DNA of 64,000 bases from Novosphingobium sp. Chol11 (GTDB taxonomy: Bacteria; Pseudomonadota; Alphaproteobacteria; Sphingomonadales; Sphingomonadaceae). A program made the translations under genes and the position numbers. Positions 1 to 7,611 of the stretch are shown here, in pieces. Position 1 is the first letter of the stretch. Each line of letters starts with the position of its first letter. The notes beneath the pieces were generated by a model. It was not told the DNA's origin. It was given only the letters and a program-made list of their open reading frames with translations, and did no database searches. Location: contig CAMDQO010000003.1 in assembly GCA_945906105.1 (NCBI GenBank), positions 1 to 64,000 of the forward strand, given 5' to 3'.

Positions 1-311
1 GCTAGATCGATAGAGACGCGTTCCGCTTCCACCTTCTCTTTGCGAGGGCTGATGCCCTTTGCCACCTTGAAGGCAAGGTCTTCGGCAACGGTTCGAGCCT
101 TGTCGGCGGTTACAGCCCCGAACTTGCCAATGGTATAGCGCTGGACCGGCGAGGCACGGCCCCCCATCCGATATTGGTAGATGAAGACCTTCGCGCCCTT
201 CGGTGTCACCTTCAGACCGAAGCCGGACAGCTTGTCATCCCATAGCAGCCAATCTTTGCTGCCGGGTGCCGCCGCGTCAACGCTGGTCTTGTTTATCCGC
301 CCTGTCGCCAT
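1..311 (-). CDS. Tyrosine-recombinase integrase, N-terminal part (runs off the left edge)
   Basis: The reverse strand from an ATG at 311 reads about 103 codons without a stop to the window edge. The visible part matches the arm-binding N-terminal domain (DUF4102 type) of phage and island integrases: an LSGFGLKV segment near residue 28, a YQYRMGGR strand, a YTIGKFG segment and a helix with ADKAR. The catalytic domain would lie to the left, outside the window. The gene points away from the tRNA-Thr fragment at 453-498, about 140 bp upstream, as expected for an element whose right end is that attachment site. The domain call is solid; whether the full gene is intact cannot be seen. Confidence 0.85.
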   Translation of the reverse strand, partial: MATGRINKTSVDAAAPGSKDWLLWDDKLSGFGLKVTPKGAKVFIYQYRMGGRASPVQRYTIGKFGAVTADKARTVAEDLAFKVAKGISPRKEKVEAERVSIDL

Positions 312-452
312 GTTGTGATTGCTAGCCCTAATTTCAGCAATCACACTAGCGGGAATATGCGTGAACAGCAAGGGAACAGCGGGAAGTAAGATCGGGGATT
401 ATCCCCGCAATACTGCGGTTCATTCCGCAGGCCGCCTAATCCCGACCCTCTA

Positions 453-498
453 ATTTGTAATCAGGGGGTCACGAGTTCGAATCTTGTAGCCGGCACCA
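453..498 (+). other. Attachment site: duplicated 3' end of tRNA-Thr(TGT)
   Basis: The sequence has the 3' half of the anticodon arm with the loop TTTGTAA (anticodon TGT), a variable loop, a T arm whose 5-bp stem pairs around TTCGAAT, acceptor strand AGCCGGC, discriminator A and an encoded CCA. No matching 5' half (acceptor GCCGGCT, D arm) lies upstream, so this is not a functional tRNA gene. Integrases often use a tRNA 3' end as target and leave such a duplicate at the far end of the insert. Orientation puts the inserted element to the left of this site, with the integrase gene at its right margin. Confidence 0.8.
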
Positions 499-879
499 GT
501 GTTTTCAAAGGTTTATGAAACATTCTTTGCGCTGAAGACGCGCCCTTTGCTTACTCAGTAATCAGATGGCAATCTGGCGGGCAGCATTCGCTTAGAATCA
601 AGCATTGCAGCCAATGACCGATTTTCACACTCTAGCTTGCCGTTTGCCGGCTCATGCCTAATGTCTATGGGTGGGCGTTCAATCAGACGCGCATAATTCA
701 GCCGCAGTGTCGGATTCTGGGTAAATTCCAGAATGTCTGGTTTTGGATCACGAATGGCGGATAGCTGCCGCTAGGCTACATAGCACGCCATGGCAGCTAC
801 GCGCCCAATTATGGCTGCCCCACCTTCAGGTGTTGCGGTCCGAAAGCTGCGATTCAAGCGCGTACCGGAATGTTCTCGA
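499..879. other. Non-coding stretch with no recognised feature
   Basis: This is the longest gene-free stretch of the window together with 312-452. I see no convincing reading frame, tRNA, hairpin terminator or repeat here. It joins the element boundary at 498 to the 3' end of the minus-strand gene ending at 880. Confidence 0.5.
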
Positions 880-2265
880 TCATTGTTCTACACGCGTCGA
901 TATAACCCGTCCGGCCTTATTGTAGGTCGTCCAAACCCTTACTGATTTGCCGTCGGCGGCTTTGCCCGTGGTCATGACCTCGCGCGATCCGTCCTTGTTA
1001 AAAACCGTGCCTGACCCGTTCGATGCCGTTGGTACGGGGCTAGGAGTAGGCGTCGCGGGGGCCAGCCCCTCCGATACGGCAATGCCTTGCAGACATTCCT
1101 TGGTGTACTTTGCCACCACCTGCTTGTTGAGCACCTGCAGGCGATCAGCTTTGGCCATCAAGCCGCTCGCTTTCCCGGCGGAACGATAGGCTGCTGCATC
1201 GGCGGCATCGGAATCGGTACGGCCCTGAACATCAGTCTCGATACTCTTGGCGATCACGTTGAGCTGCTTGGCGATCTGGAGCATTTCCTTGACGTCGGGA
1301 TCTTTGGCCGCATCATCACAGTTACCAGCGCCAAGCGGATTCCATCGATCATTACGATTGCGCATGGTCCATTGCGCACGCAGCTGGCTATATTGGCTGG
1401 GGCTGACCTTGCCAGCGGCAAAATCCTTTTCCACCTGCTGCCATTTCTGGTTATTCGCCCAGTTGACGTGCATCTGAGCCTCATAGGCTTTCTGTTCGTC
1501 CTCCTCCCGAATACGGATGACGCCGTCCTTGCCCATGTACTGATCAGGCGGCAGCGCGCGAACAGTGCCATCGCGGTCAAGGATTACCTGAGGGCGAAGC
1601 CACGGACGGCCAGCGTACTTTTCAGCATAGGCCTTGTCTCGAACACTGTTTTCGTACTGCTCAATGGCTTTCTTAACGTATGTTTCGTGAACATATTCAC
1701 CGAACATCGCGCCGCCATATTGTCCGCCCGGGATCCACGATACAGCAACGGCCCCGCCACCGGCGAGCACGTTCTTGGTACTTTCCTGCACGACTGCAGC
1801 AGCGGCACCGGTGTAGTCTCCTTCCACCGCATAACCCGCTGCCTTTGCTGCAGTTGCGACGAAGTTCAGGCGTTCGAGAACCTTGGCCACCTTTTGAGAG
1901 AAGGCTGCAGCGTTTTCTTTGGTGGTCGCAGACTTGTAGGTTTCAAGCGCCTGCTTGATGCCTTCGTTTTTGAGCTCACGCGACATCTTTGGATTGGCCG
2001 CCAGTTCCCGTAACTTCGCCACCAGAGCGAGATCGGATTTGGCTTCGCTGGTAAACTGTTTGGCCAGATCCTTGAATATGGCCTGATTACGATCGGCGAA
2101 TAAATTATCGCTCCATTCTGTGACATCATGGACCAGCATGTCATTATCCGTAGCTTGCCCCGGCGTGATCGATGCGCTGCCGCCCGAAATCTGCGCAGCA
2201 AGCGGCAGCACCGCCATACTTGCGGCCAGGAGCGCTACACCAACAATGTAGTTTCGACGCATCAT
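880..2265 (-). CDS. Exported protein of unknown function
   Basis: A 461-residue protein with an N-terminal signal peptide (MRRN, then a hydrophobic stretch to about residue 24, PLAAQ at the likely cleavage site). The rest is mostly helical and charged. It has an Ala/Gly-rich segment near 140-190 (AAAAVVQE, GGGAVAVSWIPGGQYGG) and a Pro/Thr-rich linker near 405-420. A short C-terminal domain contains KDGSREVMTTG and a repeat-like TYNKAGRVISTRVEQ. I recognise no family. The start overlaps the stop of the upstream lipoprotein gene by four bases (ATGA) and a GGAGG sits 4-7 bases upstream of two adjacent ATGs, so the two genes are translationally coupled. Confidence 0.65.
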   Translation of the reverse strand: MMRRNYIVGVALLAASMAVLPLAAQISGGSASITPGQATDNDMLVHDVTEWSDNLFADRNQAIFKDLAKQFTSEAKSDLALVAKLRELAANPKMSRELKNEGIKQALETYKSATTKENAAAFSQKVAKVLERLNFVATAAKAAGYAVEGDYTGAAAAVVQESTKNVLAGGGAVAVSWIPGGQYGGAMFGEYVHETYVKKAIEQYENSVRDKAYAEKYAGRPWLRPQVILDRDGTVRALPPDQYMGKDGVIRIREEDEQKAYEAQMHVNWANNQKWQQVEKDFAAGKVSPSQYSQLRAQWTMRNRNDRWNPLGAGNCDDAAKDPDVKEMLQIAKQLNVIAKSIETDVQGRTDSDAADAAAYRSAGKASGLMAKADRLQVLNKQVVAKYTKECLQGIAVSEGLAPATPTPSPVPTASNGSGTVFNKDGSREVMTTGKAADGKSVRVWTTYNKAGRVISTRVEQ

Positions 2266-3287
2266 CTCGCCTCCGCTTTATGTGTGGCATCGTAAAATGT
2301 CTGGAAACTCAACAGATCGACGCGGCGCAAATCCCCTTTTCCGCCCGGCCCACCAGTTTGCAGAACGACAAAAAGGTTGGGCTCTACCTGCGATGCCAAA
2401 ATCAGCAGTTCGGACTTCTCTGTCGACAGGTAGGACACCGGGGAAAGAGATTCCCGAATTTTGGAATTTAACTTGCCGATAGCCTTGATCCCGTCACCAA
2501 GTGCTCCGCTTCGCCCTGTGTGACCACTGCGTGCAGCATCTTGCACTTCATTCCAGTAGCCGAGCACAACCGGTTTACTTTTGTCCTCAACAAACAGTCG
2601 GGCAACTTCCAGCCGAAAATCCGCGAATGACAGCCATGCAATAGTCGGCAGCGCCTGCTTCGTTTCCTCGTCAAGCCGAGCCAGATGATCGGACGACGCA
2701 TTGCCGAACCGGGACTCGAAAGCCCGCGTGGTCTCAACGGTTATGCGGGCTACAGCTTCAGGCGCGAATGTTTCGCCGGACTGCCAGCTGCGATTAAACG
2801 AACTGGGCGGATTGTCCCCCCTGACAGCGCTGCCCGGCAAGACATCCACCGACTCAATCTGCGATTTTCCGTCAGCGCCCTTTCGCCAGTGCGTCAACAA
2901 CATCACGTCGCTCCAAGGGTGATAATAACCGACCAAAGCCTTGTTACTATCCGCCAGAACCAGATTGGTCAGCGAGGTGGAGAGGAATAGTTGCCAGTTG
3001 GCCTGCCAGTCAGACCCGGGGAACATGTCGTTGCCTAATGCCGCAAAACGCAGGTTGGCGGCTGGCGTTCCGTAAACCTGAAGCCCACGCAACAAATCCG
3101 CTGTGCCGAGCAGCCGAAAGGTTTCTGCCTCACCGCGCCACGCCATCGACTGATTGGCCACTGCGGCTGGTGCACTGCCCGAGTTTTTGGAACAACCTTG
3201 CGGCAGCATCATTACCGCCGCAGCAAGTCCATAGAACAAAGCCCCTGACCAGAAGCGAGGCGTATCACGAACAATAGAATCGATCAT
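2262..3287 (-). CDS. Putative lipoprotein of unknown function
   Basis: About 341 residues from the ATG at 3287, chosen because AAGGGA lies five bases upstream; a longer frame reaches 3365 but lacks a ribosome site. The N-terminus has a hydrophobic segment (ALFYGLAAAVMML) followed by PQGCS, an imperfect lipobox, so it may be an outer- or inner-membrane lipoprotein. The mature part shows WQANWQLFLSTSLTNLVLADS and YYHPWSDVMLLTHWR segments but no family I know. It is coupled to the exported protein downstream (4-base overlap). The pair may form an envelope complex; that is inference from the overlap and the two export signals. Confidence 0.6.
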   Translation of the reverse strand: MIDSIVRDTPRFWSGALFYGLAAAVMMLPQGCSKNSGSAPAAVANQSMAWRGEAETFRLLGTADLLRGLQVYGTPAANLRFAALGNDMFPGSDWQANWQLFLSTSLTNLVLADSNKALVGYYHPWSDVMLLTHWRKGADGKSQIESVDVLPGSAVRGDNPPSSFNRSWQSGETFAPEAVARITVETTRAFESRFGNASSDHLARLDEETKQALPTIAWLSFADFRLEVARLFVEDKSKPVVLGYWNEVQDAARSGHTGRSGALGDGIKAIGKLNSKIRESLSPVSYLSTEKSELLILASQVEPNLFVVLQTGGPGGKGDLRRVDLLSFQTFYDATHKAEAR

Positions 3288-3511
3288 CATCGTCCCTTGT
3301 CTTGTGAATTTCCGACAGTATTCACTGTTCAAGGGGCCAGGGTAAATTGCATTGACTTCAATCAATTAATACCAGAGCTTACGCAACTGTTGGCGTCATC
3401 CGATGGTCATGTGCGCCACGGTTCATAGGTCCTGACCCTAGGAACCTGTTCCAGCTCTGGCCGCAATGGTCGATGATGTTGTGAGGACACGGAACGGACC
3501 GAGGCCGGTCA

Positions 3512-4627
3512 TCACGAGAGACTATTGCCAGTCCCGCTAACCTGTGCGCCCCATGCTGCCAGCACATCAGCAGCTGACATCGTCAAACTTTTACTGATCT
3601 GACCGGGCGTTGCCGAAAAGCGAGGCGCTGGGGCGGCCTGTGCCGTGCCGCCAGGCTCAATGAATACGCCGCGCGCGGTGTTGGCCGGATGGACCATGGC
3701 TTCGGACATCGACAGCACTGGCGAGACACAGGCGTCGCTGCCAGTAAAGGTCGTCTCCCAATCGTCGCGGGTTCGCGTCAGGAATATCTTGGTGAAGTCC
3801 GAAAGCATTTCAGGCCATTGCGCCCTGTCATTCTGGTCATAGCGATCAGAGGGAATTTCGAGGCCAGCAAGCAGTTGGGCATAAAACTGCGGTTCCAGTG
3901 CGCCAACCGCAACATGGCCGCCGTCCTTGCAGACATAACAGCGATAGAACGGTGCCGAGCCATCGAGCAGGTTCGAGGCTGGCTCATCCTGCCAGGTCCC
4001 GGTAGCAATCAGAGCATGGAACAGGCTGAGCAGGTTGGCGACGCCATCGACCATCGCCGCATCGACCACTTGCCCCTTGCCGGTGGTTTTGGCTGAAAGA
4101 ATGGCGGATACCATCCCCAGTGCCAGAAACATCGTCCCCCCGGCATAGTCGCCGATCAGATTGAGCGGAACCGTTGGCGGAAATCCCGGCTGGGCAATCG
4201 CATGAAGCGCGCCGGTCATGGCGATGTAATTGATATCATGCCCGGCGGTCAGCCGTAGCGGGCCTTCCTGCCCCCAGCCCGTTGCCCGGCCGTAAACCAG
4301 ACGCGGATTGCGGGCGAGGCAGACCTCCGGGCCAAGCCCAAGCCGTTCCATCACCCCGGGGCGAGCGCCCTCGATGAGGCCGTCAGCCTGTTCGACAAGA
4401 TCAAGCAGCATGGCCCGGTCTGCTTCGTCCTTCAGATTGAGAGACACCTTTGTGCGACCGCGCAGAAGGACGGCTTCACCGACATCGCTCCATGCCTGCT
4501 GCCCACCCGGACGCGAGATGCGCACGATTTCAGCACCAAGCCCGGACAGGATCATGCCGCACAGCGGCACCGGCCCGATGGCATCCATTTCGATGAGGCG
4601 AATTCCGGATAGAGGGCCAGCCGGCAT
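3512..4627 (-). CDS. Alpha-methylacyl-CoA racemase (CoA-transferase family III fold)
   Basis: 371 residues. Belongs to the CaiB/BaiF family. The residues match the racemase branch rather than CoA transferases: His130 in TAGHDINYIA, Asp160 in IGDYAGG and Glu245 in GALEPQFY. They line up with the His126/Asp156/Glu241 triad known for mycobacterial alpha-methylacyl-CoA racemase with a constant offset of four. The enzyme epimerises 2-methylacyl-CoA so that beta-oxidation of branched (isoprenoid or sterol-type) side chains can go on. The start at 4627 has GGAG eight bases upstream; the longer frame to 4726 has no such site. It ends just after a hairpin shared with the receptor gene region. Substrate unknown. 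Confidence 0.85.
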   Translation of the reverse strand: MPAGPLSGIRLIEMDAIGPVPLCGMILSGLGAEIVRISRPGGQQAWSDVGEAVLLRGRTKVSLNLKDEADRAMLLDLVEQADGLIEGARPGVMERLGLGPEVCLARNPRLVYGRATGWGQEGPLRLTAGHDINYIAMTGALHAIAQPGFPPTVPLNLIGDYAGGTMFLALGMVSAILSAKTTGKGQVVDAAMVDGVANLLSLFHALIATGTWQDEPASNLLDGSAPFYRCYVCKDGGHVAVGALEPQFYAQLLAGLEIPSDRYDQNDRAQWPEMLSDFTKIFLTRTRDDWETTFTGSDACVSPVLSMSEAMVHPANTARGVFIEPGGTAQAAPAPRFSATPGQISKSLTMSAADVLAAWGAQVSGTGNSLS

Positions 4628-4726
4628 TGGTTTTCTCCAGTTCAATCCAACCGTGACCGGTAACGGAATTTGCCCACCAGACAAGACGCCATGCCGGTCT
4701 GTGTAGCCCGCATGATCGTCAGGCAA

Positions 4727-4762
4727 AAAAATGGCCGCCCCAAACGAGGAGCGGCCATTTTT
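4727..4762. terminator. Rho-independent, bidirectional terminator
   Basis: A 12-bp stem is formed by AAAAATGGCCGC and its complement GCGGCCATTTTT around a 12-base loop, with A-rich and T-rich flanks on both sides. On the minus strand it lies just downstream of the TonB-dependent receptor gene (stop at 4789) and about 100 bp upstream of the racemase start, so it would end the receptor transcript. Confidence 0.85.
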
Positions 4763-4788
4763 AGTTTTAAGATCTGATATTTAACTTA

Positions 4789-7386
4789 TCAGAACTTGTA
4801 TGCGACAGTAGCACCGAAGGTACGCGGGGTACCCTGGAACTGCAACACTGCGCCCAGTCCGGAGTAGTTCTGGAACACGTTGGTGAACCAAGCCTTGTTG
4901 GCGAGGTTACGACCCCAGATCGCGATTTCGATATTGGGGTTTTCCAGATTAAGGGCAATCCGTCCGTTGAGCAGTCCGTAGGACTTGATGATGGATGCCT
5001 TGTTGGCAATCGCCGTGTTATCAATCGCCGCCTGAGCGGTGGCTGTGGCGGTCGCAATTTGGGCAGCAGTCGACGTGGGGGACAGCCGCGAGAGGGCCTG
5101 GCTGACTGTCTGAACAGAAGCCGCATCCATGGCGCGCTCTGCTGTCCAGCCGTAGTCCAGATGGAACGAAAGTTCGCCAAAGGACATCGGAACCTTCTGG
5201 GTGGCGCCAAAGTTCAGCGTCCACTTCGGAGCCTGGGTCACCGGTTCATTCGCACGATCAACTGTGATATTAGTTCCTCCAAAGGTGGTTCCAACAATCT
5301 CAGTCCGGCTGCCTGCGACATATTTGGCATCGAGATAAGCGGCAGAGCCGGTCAGTTCCATGCCTTCCCAGGGAAGTGCAGTCACTTCGAGCTCACCACC
5401 ACTGGCGCGAACCTTGCCGGCATTGGTGACAAACTGCGTCAATGTCGTTCCAACCAGCGCATTGACGATGCGCTGAACATTGGACTGCCATGCCGTGAAC
5501 ACCGAAAGGTTGACCCGCAGACGACGATCAAGGAAATCGCCCTTCATGCCAACTTCGATATCCCGTACGGTTTCCGGCTGGAACTGCTGAGTGAACGGCG
5601 CAAACACAGTCCTTGAGTTGAAACCACCAGACATCGATGCACCGCTGGACTTGGCATAGAGGAACACTTGATCGTTGACACGATAGTCTGCGCCAATCGT
5701 CCATGCCGGATATTTGAAGCTAGCCGAAGAAGGCGCGGTGCAAGGGGCCGCAGCGGCAGTGAGCCCGCTGTTTACGCCAACCGTGCATTTCTCAAGGCTA
5801 TCAGGCAGAGACCAGTCGTTGGTGCTGTGCCGATCAATGCTGCGCTTGTCCCAGGTATAGCGGAAGCCGCCAGTCAGCCGCAGGGCGTCAGTGACATGGT
5901 AGTTCAGCTGCGCGAAGGCACCGAACGAGCTGGAGCGGTAATCACTCAGCGTCCGAGCGCGGGCAAGACCGCCGAAAACCCACGAGCGTGATTGCTCGTC
6001 ACCTGTTTCAACGAAGTAGTAAACCCCCGTCTGCCAATCAAGACTGCCGATCTTGCCCGAAAGCTGGAGTTCCTGGCTGAACTGCTCCTGATTGTAAGTA
6101 CTGACGAATGCCGAACGCGCATCAACCAGACCTGGTACATAAGGGCCGAACGCGCCCGGAATTACCAAAGCATAGTTCGCTGTGAATGCGCCTGTGCAGG
6201 CAGCTACCAGCGACGGGACGTTAGCAAGGCAGCCCTGTGCGAATGCGATCGGCGGGCTACCGGCAACTGCTGTTGAAGGCACGCCCTGGAGATCAAGGCT
6301 GTCCTCAGTATGCGATGTCCGATAGGCAGTGATCGACTTGAGATTGACCTCGCCCATATCCCATTCAAACGTCGCTGCGGTGGATTTCACCCGGTTATCG
6401 TTGTGCAAACGATCAATCTGTGGATCACCGGTACGCGGCTGCGAGAATGTATCGGTCCATTTGGAATTGGCTGCCGTGAACGATGGCAGTTGCGCCGCAG
6501 TGACAAAAGAAGCGAATTCGGAGTTGATATAAGCACCATTGCCGGCCTGAGTCAGCACCGCCGGATTGATCGCAGCAACCGCCGTGGCGTTGCCATTATC
6601 CTTGTAATCAACATATTCGCCAGTGATCGTCAGCTTGATCGGCAGAGCGTTAGGCTCCCATTTCAGGGTGGCGCGGGCGACATATTCGCCATTCACACTG
6701 CCCTGCGGATAGCCAATCACCGTGTTGCGAAAATAGCCTGCATGCTCACTGTAACGACCGGCAAAACGGATAGCCAGTTCATCGCCGAGCGGCACGTTAA
6801 GAATGCCTTCGATCATACGCTGGTCGTAGTTGCCAGCACCGACCTTGAAGCTGCCTTCAAGGATGTTTTTGGGCTGATTGGAGGTCAGGTTCAGCGCACC
6901 ACCGGTCGTATTCCGGCCGAACAGAGTACCCTGTGGACCGCGCAGAACTTCGGCTCCGGCGGCATCGAGGAAGCCGAGGTTGCCGACCATCGGTCGGGCA
7001 ACATAGACACCGTCGACATAGATGCCGACCGAAGAATCCGATAGCGAGTTAGGGCTGTTCTGAGCCTGACCGCGAATGGCGAGATAGACGATCGACGCAG
7101 GACCTGTGCCGCCGGTGCTGATCGTCAGGCTTGGCGCGGTGCGGGCCAGATCGGTGACTTCAAAGACCTGCTTGGTCGCCAGCGATTCAGCATTCAGCGC
7201 GGTAACCGAAACCGGAACCGACTGCAGATTTTCCGATGACTTACGCGCGGTGACGACGATATCGGCAATGCCGCTCTGTTCTTCCTGAGGGGCAGCTTCC
7301 TGCGCCAGGGCTGGTGTGCTGGCCAGAAATCCAAGCGACAGGATTGTCGTGGCGAGCAATGCGTTGCGTGTGCGAAGAATATGCAT
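4789..7386 (-). CDS. TonB-dependent outer-membrane receptor
   Basis: 865 residues. Signal peptide at 1-28 (TPALAQ cleavage), then a TonB-box-like segment IADIVVTARK near 41-50. A plug domain follows (VPVSVTALN, GIYVDGVYVARP, LRGPQGTLFGRNTTGGALN near 145-165), then a long beta-barrel ending in an aromatic residue (VAYKF). This is the usual plan of sphingomonad TonB receptors in catabolic clusters, which import hydrophobic or bulky substrates across the outer membrane using TonB/ExbBD energy. The start at 7386 has GGGAGG seven bases upstream. The 225-bp leader region contains a 12-bp palindrome at 7460. Ligand unknown; presumably the cluster's substrate. Confidence 0.93.
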   Translation of the reverse strand: MHILRTRNALLATTILSLGFLASTPALAQEAAPQEEQSGIADIVVTARKSSENLQSVPVSVTALNAESLATKQVFEVTDLARTAPSLTISTGGTGPASIVYLAIRGQAQNSPNSLSDSSVGIYVDGVYVARPMVGNLGFLDAAGAEVLRGPQGTLFGRNTTGGALNLTSNQPKNILEGSFKVGAGNYDQRMIEGILNVPLGDELAIRFAGRYSEHAGYFRNTVIGYPQGSVNGEYVARATLKWEPNALPIKLTITGEYVDYKDNGNATAVAAINPAVLTQAGNGAYINSEFASFVTAAQLPSFTAANSKWTDTFSQPRTGDPQIDRLHNDNRVKSTAATFEWDMGEVNLKSITAYRTSHTEDSLDLQGVPSTAVAGSPPIAFAQGCLANVPSLVAACTGAFTANYALVIPGAFGPYVPGLVDARSAFVSTYNQEQFSQELQLSGKIGSLDWQTGVYYFVETGDEQSRSWVFGGLARARTLSDYRSSSFGAFAQLNYHVTDALRLTGGFRYTWDKRSIDRHSTNDWSLPDSLEKCTVGVNSGLTAAAAPCTAPSSASFKYPAWTIGADYRVNDQVFLYAKSSGASMSGGFNSRTVFAPFTQQFQPETVRDIEVGMKGDFLDRRLRVNLSVFTAWQSNVQRIVNALVGTTLTQFVTNAGKVRASGGELEVTALPWEGMELTGSAAYLDAKYVAGSRTEIVGTTFGGTNITVDRANEPVTQAPKWTLNFGATQKVPMSFGELSFHLDYGWTAERAMDAASVQTVSQALSRLSPTSTAAQIATATATAQAAIDNTAIANKASIIKSYGLLNGRIALNLENPNIEIAIWGRNLANKAWFTNVFQNYSGLGAVLQFQGTPRTFGATVAYKF

Positions 7387-7459
7387 TCAGTAACCTCCCG
7401 AGTAAGTCAGACCAGGCAAATTTGGCTTTGCCGTGGCGGTTTCAGCACAGATGATTCCC

Positions 7460-7471
7460 GCGCAATTGCGC
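7460..7471. promoter_or_regulatory. Perfect palindrome GCGCAATTGCGC upstream of the TonB receptor
   Basis: A 12-bp perfect palindrome about 75 bp upstream of the receptor start codon, in the only sizeable gap next to that gene. It is placed where an operator would be expected. No regulator can be assigned from sequence; the TetR-family gene at 9962 is the nearest candidate. Confidence 0.35.
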
Positions 7472-7611
7472 ACAGCTCCTCTGCTTGATTGTCAGTTGCT
7501 CTCGACAAGCACCCCTTCACACCTATCTATTGGCAGGGGAGTCGATTTGCGGCGATAGACCGCCAAACTGCCATTTAATTATTGATATTATTATATATTT
7601 TCCTGATAAAA

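Noticed and set aside
743..925. 60-residue frame in the non-coding stretch
   Set aside because: No ribosome site and no family; it overlaps the 3' end of the minus-strand exported-protein gene.
1087..2013. 308-residue plus-strand reading frame opposite the exported protein
   Set aside because: It lies wholly antisense to the 880-2265 gene, which has a signal peptide and a good ribosome site; the plus-strand frame has no domain or start signal.
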